64,000 bases of DNA from Phaonia tiefii (GCA_963931995.1 OZ008371.1:216375493-216439492); one strand, 5' to 3'; shown: positions 1 through 11,886, counted from the first letter of the stretch. The notes: generated by a model from the letters alone, not told the origin. Made by a program: numbers and translations.

Positions 1-2
1 AA

Positions 3-1796
3 GTTTCGTTGCAGGAGCGTAATGGCATGGAGTTGGCTTTGCAGACTCTAATCCTTGACGTCGCGGCCCATATTGAGGTGCGAACAATTGTGGTGGCATA
101 TCGGAAGCCTTGGAATGACTGTGGATTCGAGGATTGGCGTTTTCAAGATTTGCAAATCCCTTTGGTGATGGCAGATGTCGAGTCGCTATGGTACTTGAAG
201 GCATCGGTGAATGTCAATCTTCTGAGCATAGTTTGTATTTCCAAACTGGAAGCAAACTATGACATGACATTGAAGTACTTGTTCCGATCTTTTAAACACA
301 TGAGGTCGTCCAAATTTCTCATTGTGGTTAATCAAAATGGAGCCGGTAATAATCTAATTTATATGAAGAAATTATTTGAATACTGCTGGATGCACAAGTC
401 TCTAAATGTAGTGGTGCTTTTCAAGGACTTTCACATAACACTGCAGTTTTATGGCTATATCCCGTTTCCGCAAGTAGAGGTGGAAATTAGGTCACTTACT
501 TCTTCGGTTCCAGTATCAACGCACATGTTTCCAGAACGACTGCGAGATAACCAAGGTCATGTGATACTCACATTGCCGGACCAGGTAGAACCCCGATGCG
601 TACTGTCATTCGACCGGAATGGCCAAGCTGTCCTGTCAGGTTACGTCGGTCATTTCGTAAATCTATTCGCTTACTATCTAAACGCTTCCCTGCAGTTTCC
701 ATTTCCAATACAACGGGACCAAATTATATTCTATGGTGATTTGGAATCTATGACCAGGAACAATACCATTGATTTGGCAGGTACCTTAGTTCCCGCCATT
801 AACGCCGAATACATGCATTTGTACTCGTACCCATTTGAATTTACCAGGATTTGCCTAATGATTCCCGTGGCTGAGAATAAGCCCATCAAGGTGCTCTTCT
901 TCTACTTAATGAGTTTTGAAATGCGCCTCATTAGTCTCGCCTATATGGTCGTGTTTACCGCACTCCTAAATCTGGAAAAGTTCTACCTTTACAGTAGAAA
1001 AAGGAGAACTGACGACAACTTCTTCCATTTTCCCGATCTAATTTTAAACGATGTGGCACTACGGGGCATTCTGGGCCAATCGTTTATTATGCAACCCAAT
1101 GCTGGATTCAACATGAAGCTGACTTACATTCTTATATCCCTGACTGGGCTCTACCTCAACCTTATATATCAGGCATATCTACAAACTTTACTCACGCACC
1201 CCATCAAGGAAAAGCAGCCGAAGACTTTTGGGGACCTGTATGATAAGCCCATTTACACTCTTATGTCCGAAAATGAGATTCTTTACTTTGACAATAAACG
1301 ATACACGGACTCTAGTCCCTTGTATCATGCGGTTTCCTATGAGGAGTTTCGACGTCTTAGAAACAACTTCAATACCTCGTATGCATATCCCGCCAATAAC
1401 ATGGTGTGGGAGACCTTCTACCGCAGTCAGCAGAACTTTTTCAGCACCAATCTTTTCATATTCTCCAACGATGCCTGTTTTCACGGATCTCATTTGTTAA
1501 GCTTCGCATTAGCGGAAAATTCCATTTATCAGTCAACGCTGAACCGTTTGATCCTACTGGTCCGGGCACATGGGCTGATCGATCACTGGTTTCGAACCAG
1601 CTTCATTGATATGGTTGCGGCAGGGCGAGCCTCATTTCGGGACTTGAGCGAAAAACCTGAATATGGCGGTCCATTGAAACTTGCTGATATAAATTGGATC
1701 ATAACTATGTATGTATTCATTATGGCAGCAAGCATTGGAATATTACTAGCCGAACTTGGATGCCACCATTTAAATGGAATATCAAAAACTAAGTAA
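3..1796 (+). CDS. Divergent ionotropic receptor (IR), 5' end cut by window edge
   Basis: The frame is open from the first bases to TAA at 1794-1796, about 597 codons, so the true start and signal peptide probably lie left of the window; the first in-frame ATG is at 27. The layout fits an insect variant ionotropic glutamate receptor: an extracellular N-terminal half, a split ligand-binding region (first lobe near residues 180-285), then hydrophobic segments near residues 292-325 (LISLAYMVVFTALL) and 370-392 (LTYILISLTGLYLNLIYQAY), a second lobe, and a last membrane span near 560-582 (WIITMYVFIMAASIGILLAE) with a short cytoplasmic tail. Such receptors are ligand-gated cation channels in chemosensory neuron membranes. 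Sequence flavour suggests the Drosophila IR20a/Ir52/Ir94-type divergent, mostly gustatory clade, but this is recalled from family knowledge. The coding part in view is intronless and free of breaks. Orthology is not assigned. Confidence 0.8.
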   Translation, partial: VSLQERNGMELALQTLILDVAAHIEVRTIVVAYRKPWNDCGFEDWRFQDLQIPLVMADVESLWYLKASVNVNLLSIVCISKLEANYDMTLKYLFRSFKHMRSSKFLIVVNQNGAGNNLIYMKKLFEYCWMHKSLNVVVLFKDFHITLQFYGYIPFPQVEVEIRSLTSSVPVSTHMFPERLRDNQGHVILTLPDQVEPRCVLSFDRNGQAVLSGYVGHFVNLFAYYLNASLQFPFPIQRDQIIFYGDLESMTRNNTIDLAGTLVPAINAEYMHLYSYPFEFTRICLMIPVAENKPIKVLFFYLMSFEMRLISLAYMVVFTALLNLEKFYLYSRKRRTDDNFFHFPDLILNDVALRGILGQSFIMQPNAGFNMKLTYILISLTGLYLNLIYQAYLQTLLTHPIKEKQPKTFGDLYDKPIYTLMSENEILYFDNKRYTDSSPLYHAVSYEEFRRLRNNFNTSYAYPANNMVWETFYRSQQNFFSTNLFIFSNDACFHGSHLLSFALAENSIYQSTLNRLILLVRAHGLIDHWFRTSFIDMVAAGRASFRDLSEKPEYGGPLKLADINWIITMYVFIMAASIGILLAELGCHHLNGISKTK

Positions 1797-2640
1797 TAAC
1801 CTTCATAAGTTTGCACCAAACCGCGTATGACTAGAGAACAACTATGGCTCACATGATGGTGTTAACAACTTTAAGCTCCCAGATTGACCCGTATCTATTC
1901 ATCTGCTGGCACAGTATCGGATATGTAGGTTAATCTGTACAGTCATGGTCCGGCGTGGCTATGGTCACACCAAAGGTCTACTTTGCCAGTACTGTACAGT
2001 ATACCTTAGTACGATGACGGTACGTAAAATACCAACAAATTGGTATCAATTTTCAGAGATAGACCAACCCTCAACACCATTTATCAATAGAAGATGACAC
2101 ACTTTTGGATATCATTAAATTGAATCCTTCACAGGACATTTTTATGTATTATCTTGAAGTCAATAACAGATTTCAGAGGTTTTAGCTCTTACTCTTTTAT
2201 TTACCAGAATAAATTGCATTTGTTCAATAAAATCTTGTTAATATTATTGTGTTGATTGTTGACCTTTTGGTGTTTAACTGTGTCTATTTTGTTTGGCTCG
2301 AGGTCAGAAAATTAAAATCCAGGTGATTCCACTGTTCTATACAATTTATTCATTAATTCCCAATATTTCGATTGGCATCCCTAATCATCATCAGGGGTGA
2401 TGTTTAATAAACTCAATAAATAAAAAGAAAAGAGTAGGTTGTCCTATGGGGTGTGCAAGCTTTCGTCAAGCTTACAAGATATTGCTGCTGAATTCCAAAA
2501 GGAAACCTGATGAAATGTTAAGGCATTTTTATATTTTATAATTTTTTATTTTTTATAATTATATAAACTAAGATTTTAATGCCAACGGATTTGCAATTTA
2601 ATTAATGCAATTAATGTAAAATCGATTAGATCCCCAATAG
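1797..2640. other. Intergenic, no gene seen; possible poly(A) signals
   Basis: AT-rich non-coding DNA downstream of the receptor. AATAAA hexamers at about 2208 and 2226 could serve as the receptor's polyadenylation signals, though they lie more than 400 bases past the stop. Nothing else is supported. Confidence 0.5.
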
Positions 2641-2760
2641 ATCCCCCGAAGGGACAGGGAAGAGGTTCTCACAATCAGTGAGGTGCGCGCTTTCTATTTT
2701 TTGTACTCACTGACAGATAGTTTTACACTGAATCCGAAAGGAGTTTGTATGTCTCTTGCT
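2641..2760 (-). mobile_element. tRNA-derived SINE fragment, copy 1
   Basis: This stretch carries the 3' half of the window's recurrent SINE in reverse orientation (AAGGGACAGGGAAGAGG, ACAATCAGTGAGGTGCGCGC, ACTCACTGACAG, TTTTACACTGAATCCGAA). The tRNA-like head with the A and B boxes is missing. It is more diverged than the copy at 10979-11281. Confidence 0.7.
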
Positions 2761-2979
2761 ATTTCCACAATAAAGACCGAATTATACATAGAAATAATCG
2801 ACTTTTATTTTATTTGATAGTTTGTCGATTTCTCACTTGGGTATCGAAATATCAATATTCCCACCTATCCACCGAAATATGTAATCAATTTAATGACTTG
2901 AGTTAATTTTTACCTACTCCGAGTACTTATGAACTCTTTTTATACTTTAACAGCTGTATACTAAGTACATTTGGCTATG

Positions 2980-3200
2980 CGTCTCATGCTACGAGAGATG
3001 TCGCAATAAGTGGCCGGCCCCGTACTGCCCGGTCGGCCTAGAATATCGCTGATGTGGCTGAGAAAGTCGACCAGACGATGTTCCATGAAATTGGCCATAT
3101 AACGTTCGTCACTGCATCGCATTTTGGTCTGTTACAAAGTGCTGACAGACCATCAGCTACTGGTGTAGACCGTCAATCGCGTCTAAACTTCGCTCACGCT
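2980..3200 (+). pseudogene. Relic of a DD41D-type mariner-like transposase (N-terminal part)
   Basis: Translation from about 2987 gives ATRDVAISGRPRTARSA, a stop, then NIADVAEKV. This lines up with the N-terminal part of the transposase at 21321-22409 (ATRDAARRGRPRSSRSAENI). A frame change later it gives STRRCSMKLAI and SSLHRILV, matching the next helix-turn-helix segment, then DHQLL and a stretch like DRQSRLTYAQ. Stops and frameshifts make it non-functional. It is only about 200 bases long with no TIRs recognised. The alignment is my own by-eye comparison of the two loci. Confidence 0.7.
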
Positions 3201-4280
3201 CGCGGTAACTCGTCGCTGGTTTAGATTTTAACCTGTTTCTCTGGATAGTTTATTTTTAGGTGACTTATTTTTGACACCTTTTTGTAAAAATGGTAATAAA
3301 AAGTAAATACAAGAGTTGCAATTAAAGTAGTATATATTTTTCAAAAAAGGGAAGAGGAACGTGATTGCATACCCTCTGTATGCTTCTTAGATGGCTTCCG
3401 GCAGACCTTCCAGTAGACTAAATGGATAATGTTTGATTGTGAATGAAAAATGCATTCCTTGTTAACGATATCTCTGCATTCTTTTCAGTAGGTTTCTGCC
3501 AGAACTTCTAAGAGAGTAAGAAGAGAATGTGTGATTGTAAACGGAAAACCCTTATCGATATCTTCCATTGATAAGTTAAGAAGAAGATTTTAAAGAAAGG
3601 TACAATTTTTCGTTCTCCCCGCGTTCTTGTTAGAATGCTGCTATCATGCTATATAAAATGAGGCAGTGAGAATGTGATCGCGGGCTTTGCCAACTAAAGA
3701 CGAAGGACTTGCAAATTCCACCATTTGCGAGTATAACCACAGACGCACAAGTCTATAGAAATTTTGATATTTGTTAACGCCATTACCATCATCAACGTCT
3801 CGTTTGTGTTGCAATTCGGAACAGCACCTACACACTTAGTTTGGAAGTAACCCAGCAAATGAGTGATACAACAAGGAACATTATCCTCACGATTGCTTTG
3901 TAATCTTCGCCAGAGGGTACGGCTAGATGATCGTACCTTCACAGCAGCACAAAACGTGTTAACGAAGTTGTTGGCCACCACAAATAATGATTCCTCTCCG
4001 GCACTAGTCTACCTGTAAGTGAGTGTTGTGCTGGAGTTTCGAAACGAAAGGTAGTTCGATATGTCGTCTCAAACAAGTTGTTGCTTCTTCAAATTTTCAT
4101 TTGTATGGCTTTGCTGCTTGTGACAGCACCGAACTTCTGCGCTCTCCCCTCTCCATGCGCCGCTCCACTCCACTGCGAGGCGAAGACCGCAACACATGCC
4201 CGTGAGCACTTCTTTGCATTCCCAGTTGTTGTGGCTGCCGCTTAAATGTTGGCTTGACGCAAATTTTGACTTTAATTCAT
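3201..4280. other. Intergenic, no gene seen
   Basis: Non-coding DNA between the transposase relic and the promoter of the Gln-rich secreted protein gene. Short open frames here show no family features and no codon structure that I recognise. The last few hundred bases presumably include upstream regulatory DNA, but I can name no element. Confidence 0.5.
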
Positions 4281-4314
4281 TCAGTTTTATTTCAGCCTCA
4301 CAATCGTTCGGTCG
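4281..4314 (+). promoter_or_regulatory. Inr + DPE core promoter of the Gln-rich secreted protein gene
   Basis: TCAGTT at 4281-4286 matches the fly initiator, which puts +1 at A4283. GGTCG at 4310-4314 matches the downstream promoter element RGWYV exactly at +28 to +32, the spacing this pair requires. No TATA box is evident about 30 bases upstream. The match is seen directly in the sequence; use as a promoter is inferred. Confidence 0.6.
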
Positions 4315-4814
4315 CGTTTCGTCCAATACCTTTCACACGCAAAAGGTGTGCGAAATCTAGTGTTCGAGCTGTTTGTGTTGTTCAACTCTGCTTGCAATTG
4401 AAGGTGGGCGCGTTCCATTCAATAGAGTCTAGTGTGTGTCTTTGAGATTTGGCTTCTTTTTGTTTGGAGTTTTCTATTTCGTGGGCAATCACACAACGTA
4501 TTCGTTTACATACAATAGACAGTGCAGTAGACACAATAATCAAGAGAAATTCGCAAGATACAATCTAAGGACAGTTTATTGTTCCGTCCTCGTCATTGTG
4601 TAAATAAATGAACTGAATGGATCGAGTGCCATATGAAACAGCCCATTAAAACTCTAAAGTTGTCCTCAATTCAAAACCTACAACAACAAATTGAACACTT
4701 CAAACAAAAATAAAAAACTCAAAAAAAAATAAAAACAAAAAATAACGGAACAAACAGCAAATATCGGATATTATTGAACGGAAGTCAACGATCGAGTGAA
4801 ATTGCGCCAGAAAC
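4283..4814 (+). other. Putative 5' UTR of the Gln-rich secreted protein gene
   Basis: About 530 bases between the predicted start site and the ATG at 4815. No splice sites are needed to join them. The start context GAAACATGAGG is a good fly translation start. Confidence 0.5.
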
Positions 4815-4835
4815 ATGAGGATTATACATTTGATG
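4815..4835 (+). CDS. Coding exon 1 of Gln-rich secreted protein (7 codons)
   Basis: ATG at 4815 encodes MRIIHLM and is followed at once by the strong donor GTGAGTAC (from 4836). The exon ends in phase 0. The only acceptor in view that opens a long phase-0 coding exon is at 38473/38474, whose first residues are LIGILISLTAATV. Joined, the two make a classical signal peptide: one basic residue, a hydrophobic core and a small-residue cleavage region near A18. That exon lacks any in-frame ATG of its own before the acceptor, so an upstream start exon is required. The join across 33.6 kb is inference, and another short start exon could exist within the intron. Confidence 0.6.
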
Positions 4836-4969
4836 GTGAGTACAGTGGACGATGTTAAATGGGAATGACAGTTCTTAAGGCGAGTGTGGGCTTTCATTGG
4901 CCAAGATTTGATTCGATCTCCCTCTTTCACGTTATATTGTGTTTAGAGAACTTAACATAGACTCCTATT

Positions 4970-5185
4970 TACATTCCATCAAGGGACAGGGAAGAGTTTC
5001 GGCGATCATGGCCTACAGTGTTCACCGAATTCTAAAGCTTATTCATGCATAAGGGTTTCATGCCCAATAACTTGATAGTGTCACCAGTCAATAAGCGAGG
5101 TGTAAAGTGGTCAGAGCGGGGATTGAACTCATGATCTGATGTACAACAGCCACACATGCTAACCACTGCTCCATTGCTGGTTTTT
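4970..5185 (-). mobile_element. tRNA-derived SINE, diverged copy 2
   Basis: This is a reverse-orientation SINE. It has the 3' end (ATCAAGGGACAGGGAAGAG), a middle region with ACTTGATAGTGTCACC, and the tRNA-like head with a decayed B box (GGGGATTGAACTCATGATC) and the reverse A-box region (CTAACCACTGCTCCATTG). Many differences from the copy at 10979-11281 indicate an old insertion. Confidence 0.7.
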
Positions 5186-6164
5186 AATTAATAATTGTGT
5201 TTATCTTCCTGACGATGCTACCACAAAGGGCAGCGAAATATCGAAGAATAAAATTTATTAAAAATACGACCAAACGCTCGAACAATTTAATTTTTGAATA
5301 TAATACGAAAGGTCGAATAAATCATCACTTATTCGACGGCCAACAGTTTTAGGAATAAGCGAGAATTATTTCATTTTTGGAAAAAACTAAATTCTGTTTT
5401 CTTTGCCAGAAAACATCACAAGTCGAAAAGCACCATTTTTGAGCTGATCTAAAATTCGACTTTATTTTGTATTGCGCTCAACGGAAAGTACGTTCTTCTT
5501 TGACGCTGAAAACAAGTCATTTGATATAAATCAGATATTATTTTTATAAATACTGAGAGATCTTAGAGGACGTAATACATGGGCATCAAAAGCGGCAAAG
5601 AGAGCCACAGAATTGTGTTTGACAAATTATTTTCACAAGGATCAAAATCGATTGGGAGCATTCTCGTCTTTGTCCAAACGCTATTGGTAGATTATAATAC
5701 AAAGTCACGACCGAGAGGAATATGGATTGCTTGGCAACAAACCCTGGCATCTATTTCAAACAAAATTTGGGGTGTAACATATATTAAGTGTGCAATGATA
5801 CCGTCTTTTATGGAAATGCGTTAGTGTTCTGCAAAGCCTTCAGGAGAACATATATGACCCTGTATATGAAAACCCACCTAGTGGGTCAAAACAAGTTTTT
5901 GAGTAAATCGCAATTAAAGATCCCCCTCTGTGTTGCATTTTCATAGTTTACTGTTTTATATAATTGCATTTTTACATTACTATCCGATGTTGTTGAGACT
6001 TGCGAGAGGTTTCATATGAAAATGGAAGGTTTTTACATACAAATCCATAAAAAAATTAATTCATGAAAATTGACACACTACGTGGGTTTTCTTAAGAAGG
6101 AAATATACATTTTCGGCTTAACTGAAGATACAAGGTTTTACCTTAAAATTATTCTGTTTTATAT
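5186..6164. other. Intronic, no gene or element recognised
   Basis: AT-rich sequence with only short, unconvincing open frames. The 81-codon frame at 5579-5824 has no recognisable motif and I do not call it. Confidence 0.45.
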
Positions 6165-7420
6165 CTCGACATACGAGGACGACCTCAAAACTAGCCGACT
6201 TGACGTAAAGATGGTGCCAGTGGTTTGAAAAAAAATATTTTGGAGAAAAGTGGCAACCTTGTACAATATATGTTTTAAGTTTCAAGGCGCCACGTTGTTT
6301 AGTATTTTTATTTGAGCCATCAAAAGTAAATGATCTCAGTGAAGTTGTAAACATGGAAAAAATTGATTACCATTATGTAATTCGAAATGTCTCAGTCTAA
6401 GCAATATTAAAGCCGAGCTAGATTCTACTCTGGGGAAGTCTACTCCTTCGTTTACGACTGTGAAATATTGGGTAGCAGAGCTTAAACGAGGCCGTACGAG
6501 CAGCCAAGACGAACACCGTAGTGGTCGACCAATTGAGGTGACCACGCCAGACACGGTTAAGAAAATCCACAAAATGGTATTGTATGATCGTTGGCTGAAG
6601 GTGCGTGAGCGTGAGCAGAAATAGTAGGCATTTCAAAAAGTGGTATACGTAGTATATGAACCGAAGATGAGAAAGCTGTGCGCAAGATGGGTGCCGCGCT
6701 TGCTTTCAATAGAGCAAAACCAGATGTTTCAGTAGAGTATTTGGCGAGGTTTCACCGTTATAAAGCCGAATTATTGCATCGATTTATAACCATGTAATGA
6801 GACATGGGTCCACCACTTCACACCTGAGACAAAGGAACAAGCAAAGCAGTGGACTGGAATGGCAGAATTTTGTCCAAACAAGGCGAAGACGGTTCTATGT
6901 GCAGGGAAGGTCATGGCGTATGTTTTTTGGAATGTGCATGGGATAATTTTTATTAATTATCTTCAGAAAGGAAAAACCATAAACGGCTAATATTATGATA
7001 ATGTATTGCACCCTTTAAGTGGTGAAATTGTGGAAAAAAGCCGCATTTGGCGAAAAAGTATGTGTTGTTTCATCAACGCAGTACTCCAGTTCATACATAC
7101 ACTATTTTCATGGCCAAAATTAATGAATTAAAGTTCGAATTGCTTCATCACGCACCTTATTCGCAAGATTTAGCTCCCTCGGACTATTTTCAAGTTCCAA
7201 ACTTGAAAAAATTGCTCGGTGGTAAAAGATTTGTCAACAATGATGAGGTGGAGTCTGGGGTTGATGGCTACAGTTCTTTCTATAAACAGGGTATCAAAGC
7301 TATTGAATATCGCTGGAAAAAGTGTATCGAGCTAAGAGGAGATTATGTTGAAAAATATGGCAAATTTTTCGCAACTTTTTTGTGTCTTCTTTGTTAGGTC
7401 GGCTACAATCTAATACAATC
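6165..7420 (+). mobile_element. Decayed mariner (DD34D) element with broken transposase
   Basis: Coding remnants run from the helix-turn-helix region (KYWVAELKRGRTSSQDEH near 6462) through the catalytic domain to VEKYGKFF near 7365. The WVHHFTPETKEQ and HHAPYSQDLAPSDYF signatures identify a mariner transposase, probably near the irritans group. The first catalytic MDETW motif is destroyed by a frame break and stop at about 6790-6800. The second Asp site reads HQRSTPVHT where families have HQDNAPVHT. The third Asp (APSDYF) survives. Short inverted matches (ACTAGCCGACTT near 6188 and AGGTCGGCTA near 7396) mark approximate ends. A second copy of the same family lies at 36335-37245. Confidence 0.85.
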
Positions 7421-10400
7421 TAATGTTTGTGTAAACAAAAAACACAAAACCAAATATCGATAACTTAATGCACCACGGCCCTAATCCCATAGATTATAGT
7501 TTTTATTTTTGAATTTTTACCAATTTTATGTTATTCTTGCGTCAAAACTGTAACAAAAAATATGATATCATAAATTAGCTCAAGTTTTATTCTCTAACCA
7601 ACTAAATCAAATATGTTTGTGTCGCCAATGGAACCTACTGGTAGTATTCACATGTCAGGAATTGTAGATACACGGGTTTGCTTCCAAGAACAAATAGGGA
7701 TTTTTGAAGTCAAGTGTCTCTGAATTTTATGTCGTTATTTCTGTATTTTATCCCCCATTACACTTGATTAGTAAAAACAAAAGCAACATTTTTAAATCTT
7801 AACACAGAAAAGTTTATTTTATTGGACAAAAGTATAGAATTGTTAACAATTTTAATAATAGTCGCAACTTGAACTTATCCACTTTTTACGTAAATATATT
7901 CAAGACAGAGTTGTCTCGGTGACAAATTTTGCAGCCAATAAACAGCAAAGTTTTGAAGCTGAATCATGGACCACTAAAATAGTTCCCATTGGCAGTCCAT
8001 GCTGGGGATAATTGGAATCAATCATTACTACAAGTCAACGTGACCCAGAAGGAATAAAGAGTCATTTAAAGCAGCACCGCTCAAGTAGTAGTGGTGGGTA
8101 AGGAGGTATCTGTAACTCAACACGCTTTTCTTTAATAATACTGAGAAATTGAACACAATACAAAAACCGAAAGGACTAACCTTGTGTAATCTATCAAATA
8201 CTGGTCCTAATTCATTTCTGCACAAACTTGGATAAGACTACAATGACGAACTTGCAACTCACATACACCTTCCATCCAAATAAACTGGCACTTTATGGTT
8301 CGACAAATCGAGCAACTACTGTGTATGTGCCAACAATGTTGGAGCAGCGTTAGTGACGAACAATCCAATGCAATCACATTGAAGGTTACTTTGGCAAACC
8401 ATGATACATAAATGCCAACATCTTCACTGACGGCAACCGTATCGATCACTTACCTGTGGTTCAACTCTTCTTCTCTCAGTGGCTATTTTAGCGCTCCAAA
8501 TGTGGCTAAGATCGCTAAACAACAACAACAACATGCGGCTCATAACAACGAAAACAAACCAACTGATGACCATGAGCACAGTTTGTGTGTGGATACCAAC
8601 AATTCATATGCATGTAGATTTCTATGGATCCACATTCGTCCAATCAACCTTCAATTTCAGTTGATTACTTTGATATTTTGATTTAGTTCGCTCATTGTAT
8701 GTAAGTCTTCTTCTTTCTTGGTAACTTGGTAACCAATCAGTTGCCCAACTTACAGCATCCTAGCAAGATGACACCAAATTACATATCAGAGGGCCACTTA
8801 CGCAACAGTGCCGACAATTCGTATAGGTGCCGACTTTAGAAACAGTGATGTTCAAACAAACAAAGGGATTTGAACAATGGGAGATCCACAGACAGGAGGT
8901 CAAAGTTCTGAGGAAATTCAAGCACCAATATTCGAATTGTAGACATCGATGGATGGCTAGCTTCACTTTCGGCCGAAATCGAGTTCCAGAACACAACCCA
9001 TCATCACACATCATCTCTGTTTGGATTTCTCATAAAGCGAATATGCAAAGTTATTTCGGCTAATGACTGGGTACGTTCACGTACGGTTGTATATTTGTGT
9101 AAGTGTTTAGATACTTTACACACACATACACACACGTGTTTCCATACATAAATTAGTATTCTTGTCGCATGCAAACTGCCCATTTGTAAAGTTTTCAATG
9201 CAAAGGCAGCCAGTAGAAAGTTGGGGATTGACATGAAGCCGAATTCGATTCGATTGTTTGTTTGTATGTACTAACGTTTGTGTGGCTGATTGTGTTCATG
9301 TGCCATTTTTTTGACCTGAACAGGAAATGTAAAAGTGCTTTCTCAGTTTCTCTATTAATTGGGCATTTTAAACTCAGGGGGGTCGACTATGCGCTTGCGT
9401 GTCTATCAGCAGTACCAACAAATTAATTTTATTGCCAGATCTCTGTTCTAAGACGCGAACTTATACATATTTATTTTTCGTCTTGATTTATGCCTGTGCA
9501 TTTGCATGTATGTATGAATGAGTGTAGCTTGCGTTGATGCAACAAATGACTTGCGGCCATGCTTCAGCATTTTTATGTAAATGCTTCCTTAATGTCCCCT
9601 TCGAGTTTTGATGTATCAGTTGTTTGGTAACACATAGTAGCTTGGCGCAAGTGCCTCATCTGTAACTGGTTGCAACTGCTTTTTTGCCTGTACTTATGTG
9701 TTTACCCTCGCAATCAAAAGTAACCATACGACATTGTCGTTTACTTTTTAACTTTACTCTTATGGAAACTCTTTCGATGGCGATGACCAATAATTGCTGG
9801 GCGTCTGATCTACACTCTCACAATTTTATTTGTAAAATGTGAAAAGTGTCTAAAAATAAAATCGAACCTGAACACTGTCAAAATAGCAACACACTGATGT
9901 AAATGTTATACGATAACTAACGCTTAAGTCACCGAATCTAATCAATAACTGTCTTATAACTATTCTTAATTTCCATACACGTATCTATTAATGTTAATTA
10001 TTATGAAGTACATAATATTTTGTTTGTTTATTTTAACTTTTGTTCTAGTGATATTTTCGTTTTCTCTATTAATTACCACTGAATATTTTACACTCATTCA
10101 AGTCCTCTTTTGCATTCCATGTCATCGTTCCTTACACTTATGTTGCAGGGGTTTCAATGAAACAACTGATCGGCCTGATAGTTGGAAATTCCATACAGGA
10201 TAGAATGTGAGGAGAATAAGCGATAGGCGAGTTGAAAAAATTAACTATAAATTCTATTTTATTGGGACTTGTGACTTAAAACAACATTATTTGCTATAAA
10301 TGAGTTTTGGTGCGAACGAACGCAACAATTTTGTTATTCCGTATTCCGTCCAAATTCTGGCATAAATTCAAACCTTCAATCAGACCTATGACTTTCGACA

Positions 10401-10967
10401 ATAACTAGGTGGAACTGAATCATTCACACTCTTTTAACCTATTACTCTATGTTACATTGTTTGATCTATTGTTTCCAATTATTATGAAGTAGCCGCTTTA
10501 GAAATCTGTGATTACGTTGTCAAAATCAGCTGCACAAGGTGAAATATTTAATAATCAGCTCGTCTAAGGTGATGCGACATTTACGCTTTAAATTGGGTCA
10601 TATTTAAAATGTAAATGCCAACAAAAGAAACAACAAATTACAAGAAAAAAAATCATCCGGGCCTATGCGACTACCTCCTCTTATTGCATCATGACAATTA
10701 CTTAGGGCAATGACTGCGCTATTGGTTTTAGTAATTGCATTTGTCAAGACTATTGCCTTCACATAAACTGAGTTTGACAGACACAATGCAAATCGTTGAA
10801 TCTGACGGAACAGTCTACCAACACCCTTAAGGGCACTTTAGACTATTAGAGAAATGGTGGGATACATCAAAATTTTCATTTCATGAGAGCGGATAGAATT
10901 GTGTAAACCTGACTAGAATGATTTGTAGAAACAGTTCTAACAGATCTGTCAAATTCTCTAATTTTTT
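7421..10967. other. Intronic, no gene or element recognised
   Basis: About 3.5 kb of AT-rich sequence. Several open frames of 60-90 codons occur on both strands, mostly overlapping each other, with no domain, signal peptide or repeat structure that I can support. There are short CAA and CACACA runs (about 8520 and 9118). Confidence 0.5.
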
Positions 10968-10978
10968 GAACAGTGATA

Positions 10979-11281
10979 AATAAATAAATAAATAAATAGT
11001 TTCCCATTACATCCCATAAAGGGACTGGGGAGAACTTCTCACAATCACTGAGCTGTGCGCTTTCCAGTTTTCACTCACTGATTGGGACCTACAGTTTTAC
11101 ACCGATTCCGAACGGTATTTTGAGAAGCTTTTTCATGGCTAGATACTCGATAGTGTCGCCGTCACTATGCGAGGTGACAGCCGCCGAAAGAAAATTTGAA
11201 GGTGGTCAGAGCCGGGTTCGAACCCAGGATCTCATGTACAAGAGCCGCGCACACTAACTATTGCACCACCGACGGCCACAC
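10979..11281 (-). mobile_element. tRNA-derived SINE, best full-length copy 3, with 11-bp TSD
   Basis: The direct repeat GAACAGTGATA flanks the element at 10968-10978 and 11282-11292. Read on the minus strand it starts with a tRNA-like head. The A box is TGGTGCAATAGTTAGT (11253-11268) and the B box is GGGTTCGAACCC (11214-11225), as in an RNA polymerase III promoter. A body of about 200 bases follows, ending ATGTAATGGGAAAC and a (ATTT)n tail (10979-10998 on the plus strand). Length, internal promoter, simple-repeat tail and target duplication together define a SINE mobilised by a LINE. It is a good reference for the other copies. Confidence 0.9.
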
Positions 11282-11292
11282 GAACAGTGATA

Positions 11293-11640
11293 CCACAGAG
11301 TAATATTAACAAGAGTTTGCAACAGCTGTTTCATGTTCGAAAAAAGTCCATTGGAGGCGGGGAAAATATATACTGAATAAGAGAAATCTTTAATTTTAAC
11401 AATTTGTGTGTTAATTGGGATCTACACAAATAATTTTCATTCATTACATTTTGATTTCTTTCACTAAATATCTCTTATTTTAATTAAAAGGGATATTTAC
11501 TCTCAGTTGATGTGTTTTGATGTTTTGGATTGACCCGCAGTTGCAAACGTATGAAAATCGCACAACGCAACCCGAATTCTTCCAGTCACCTATCACCGTT
11601 TCTTCTTTGAAAGCATCTTTTCTACAGTTCTCTCATGCAC
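11293..11640 (+). repeat. Dispersed about 330-bp repeat, copy A
   Basis: This stretch starts at TATTAACAAGAGTTTGCAACAG and continues through CTTTAATTTTAACAATTTG, TCAGTTGATGTG and CAGTCACCTATCACC. It is similar in order and spacing to 16801-17120. The family is not known to me and no coding content is visible. The two copies are about 5 kb apart in the same orientation. Confidence 0.65.
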
Positions 11641-11886
11641 ACTTTTATACACACTTTTATTTCGAAACGCTTAATCATTATGCCCAAGTTTTATTCTCCC
11701 TATTATATTTTTATTCTAAAACTGTTGCACTTTATTTGCCACTTCGTCAGCTGAGTACTACAAATCTCCATACGACATCAACTTAGTTTCGAGAAAAACA
11801 GCATTTAAGTTTAGAGGTGGAAAAAAACTATGTCCGTGATAGAAAGTTATACAATTTTAAATCGGAATAACTGTTTGTCGAAAGAG

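Noticed and set aside
1188..1852. Short frames on both strands inside and after the receptor gene
   Set aside because: They overlap the 597-codon receptor frame and have no independent start, motif or splice support.
3640..4000. Minus-strand overlapping frames upstream of the promoter
   Set aside because: Two different frames over the same bases, no motif, no splice logic.
11207..11268. Functional tRNA gene within the SINE head
   Set aside because: The A and B boxes are present but the acceptor stem does not close and the sequence continues into the SINE body with a tail and TSD.
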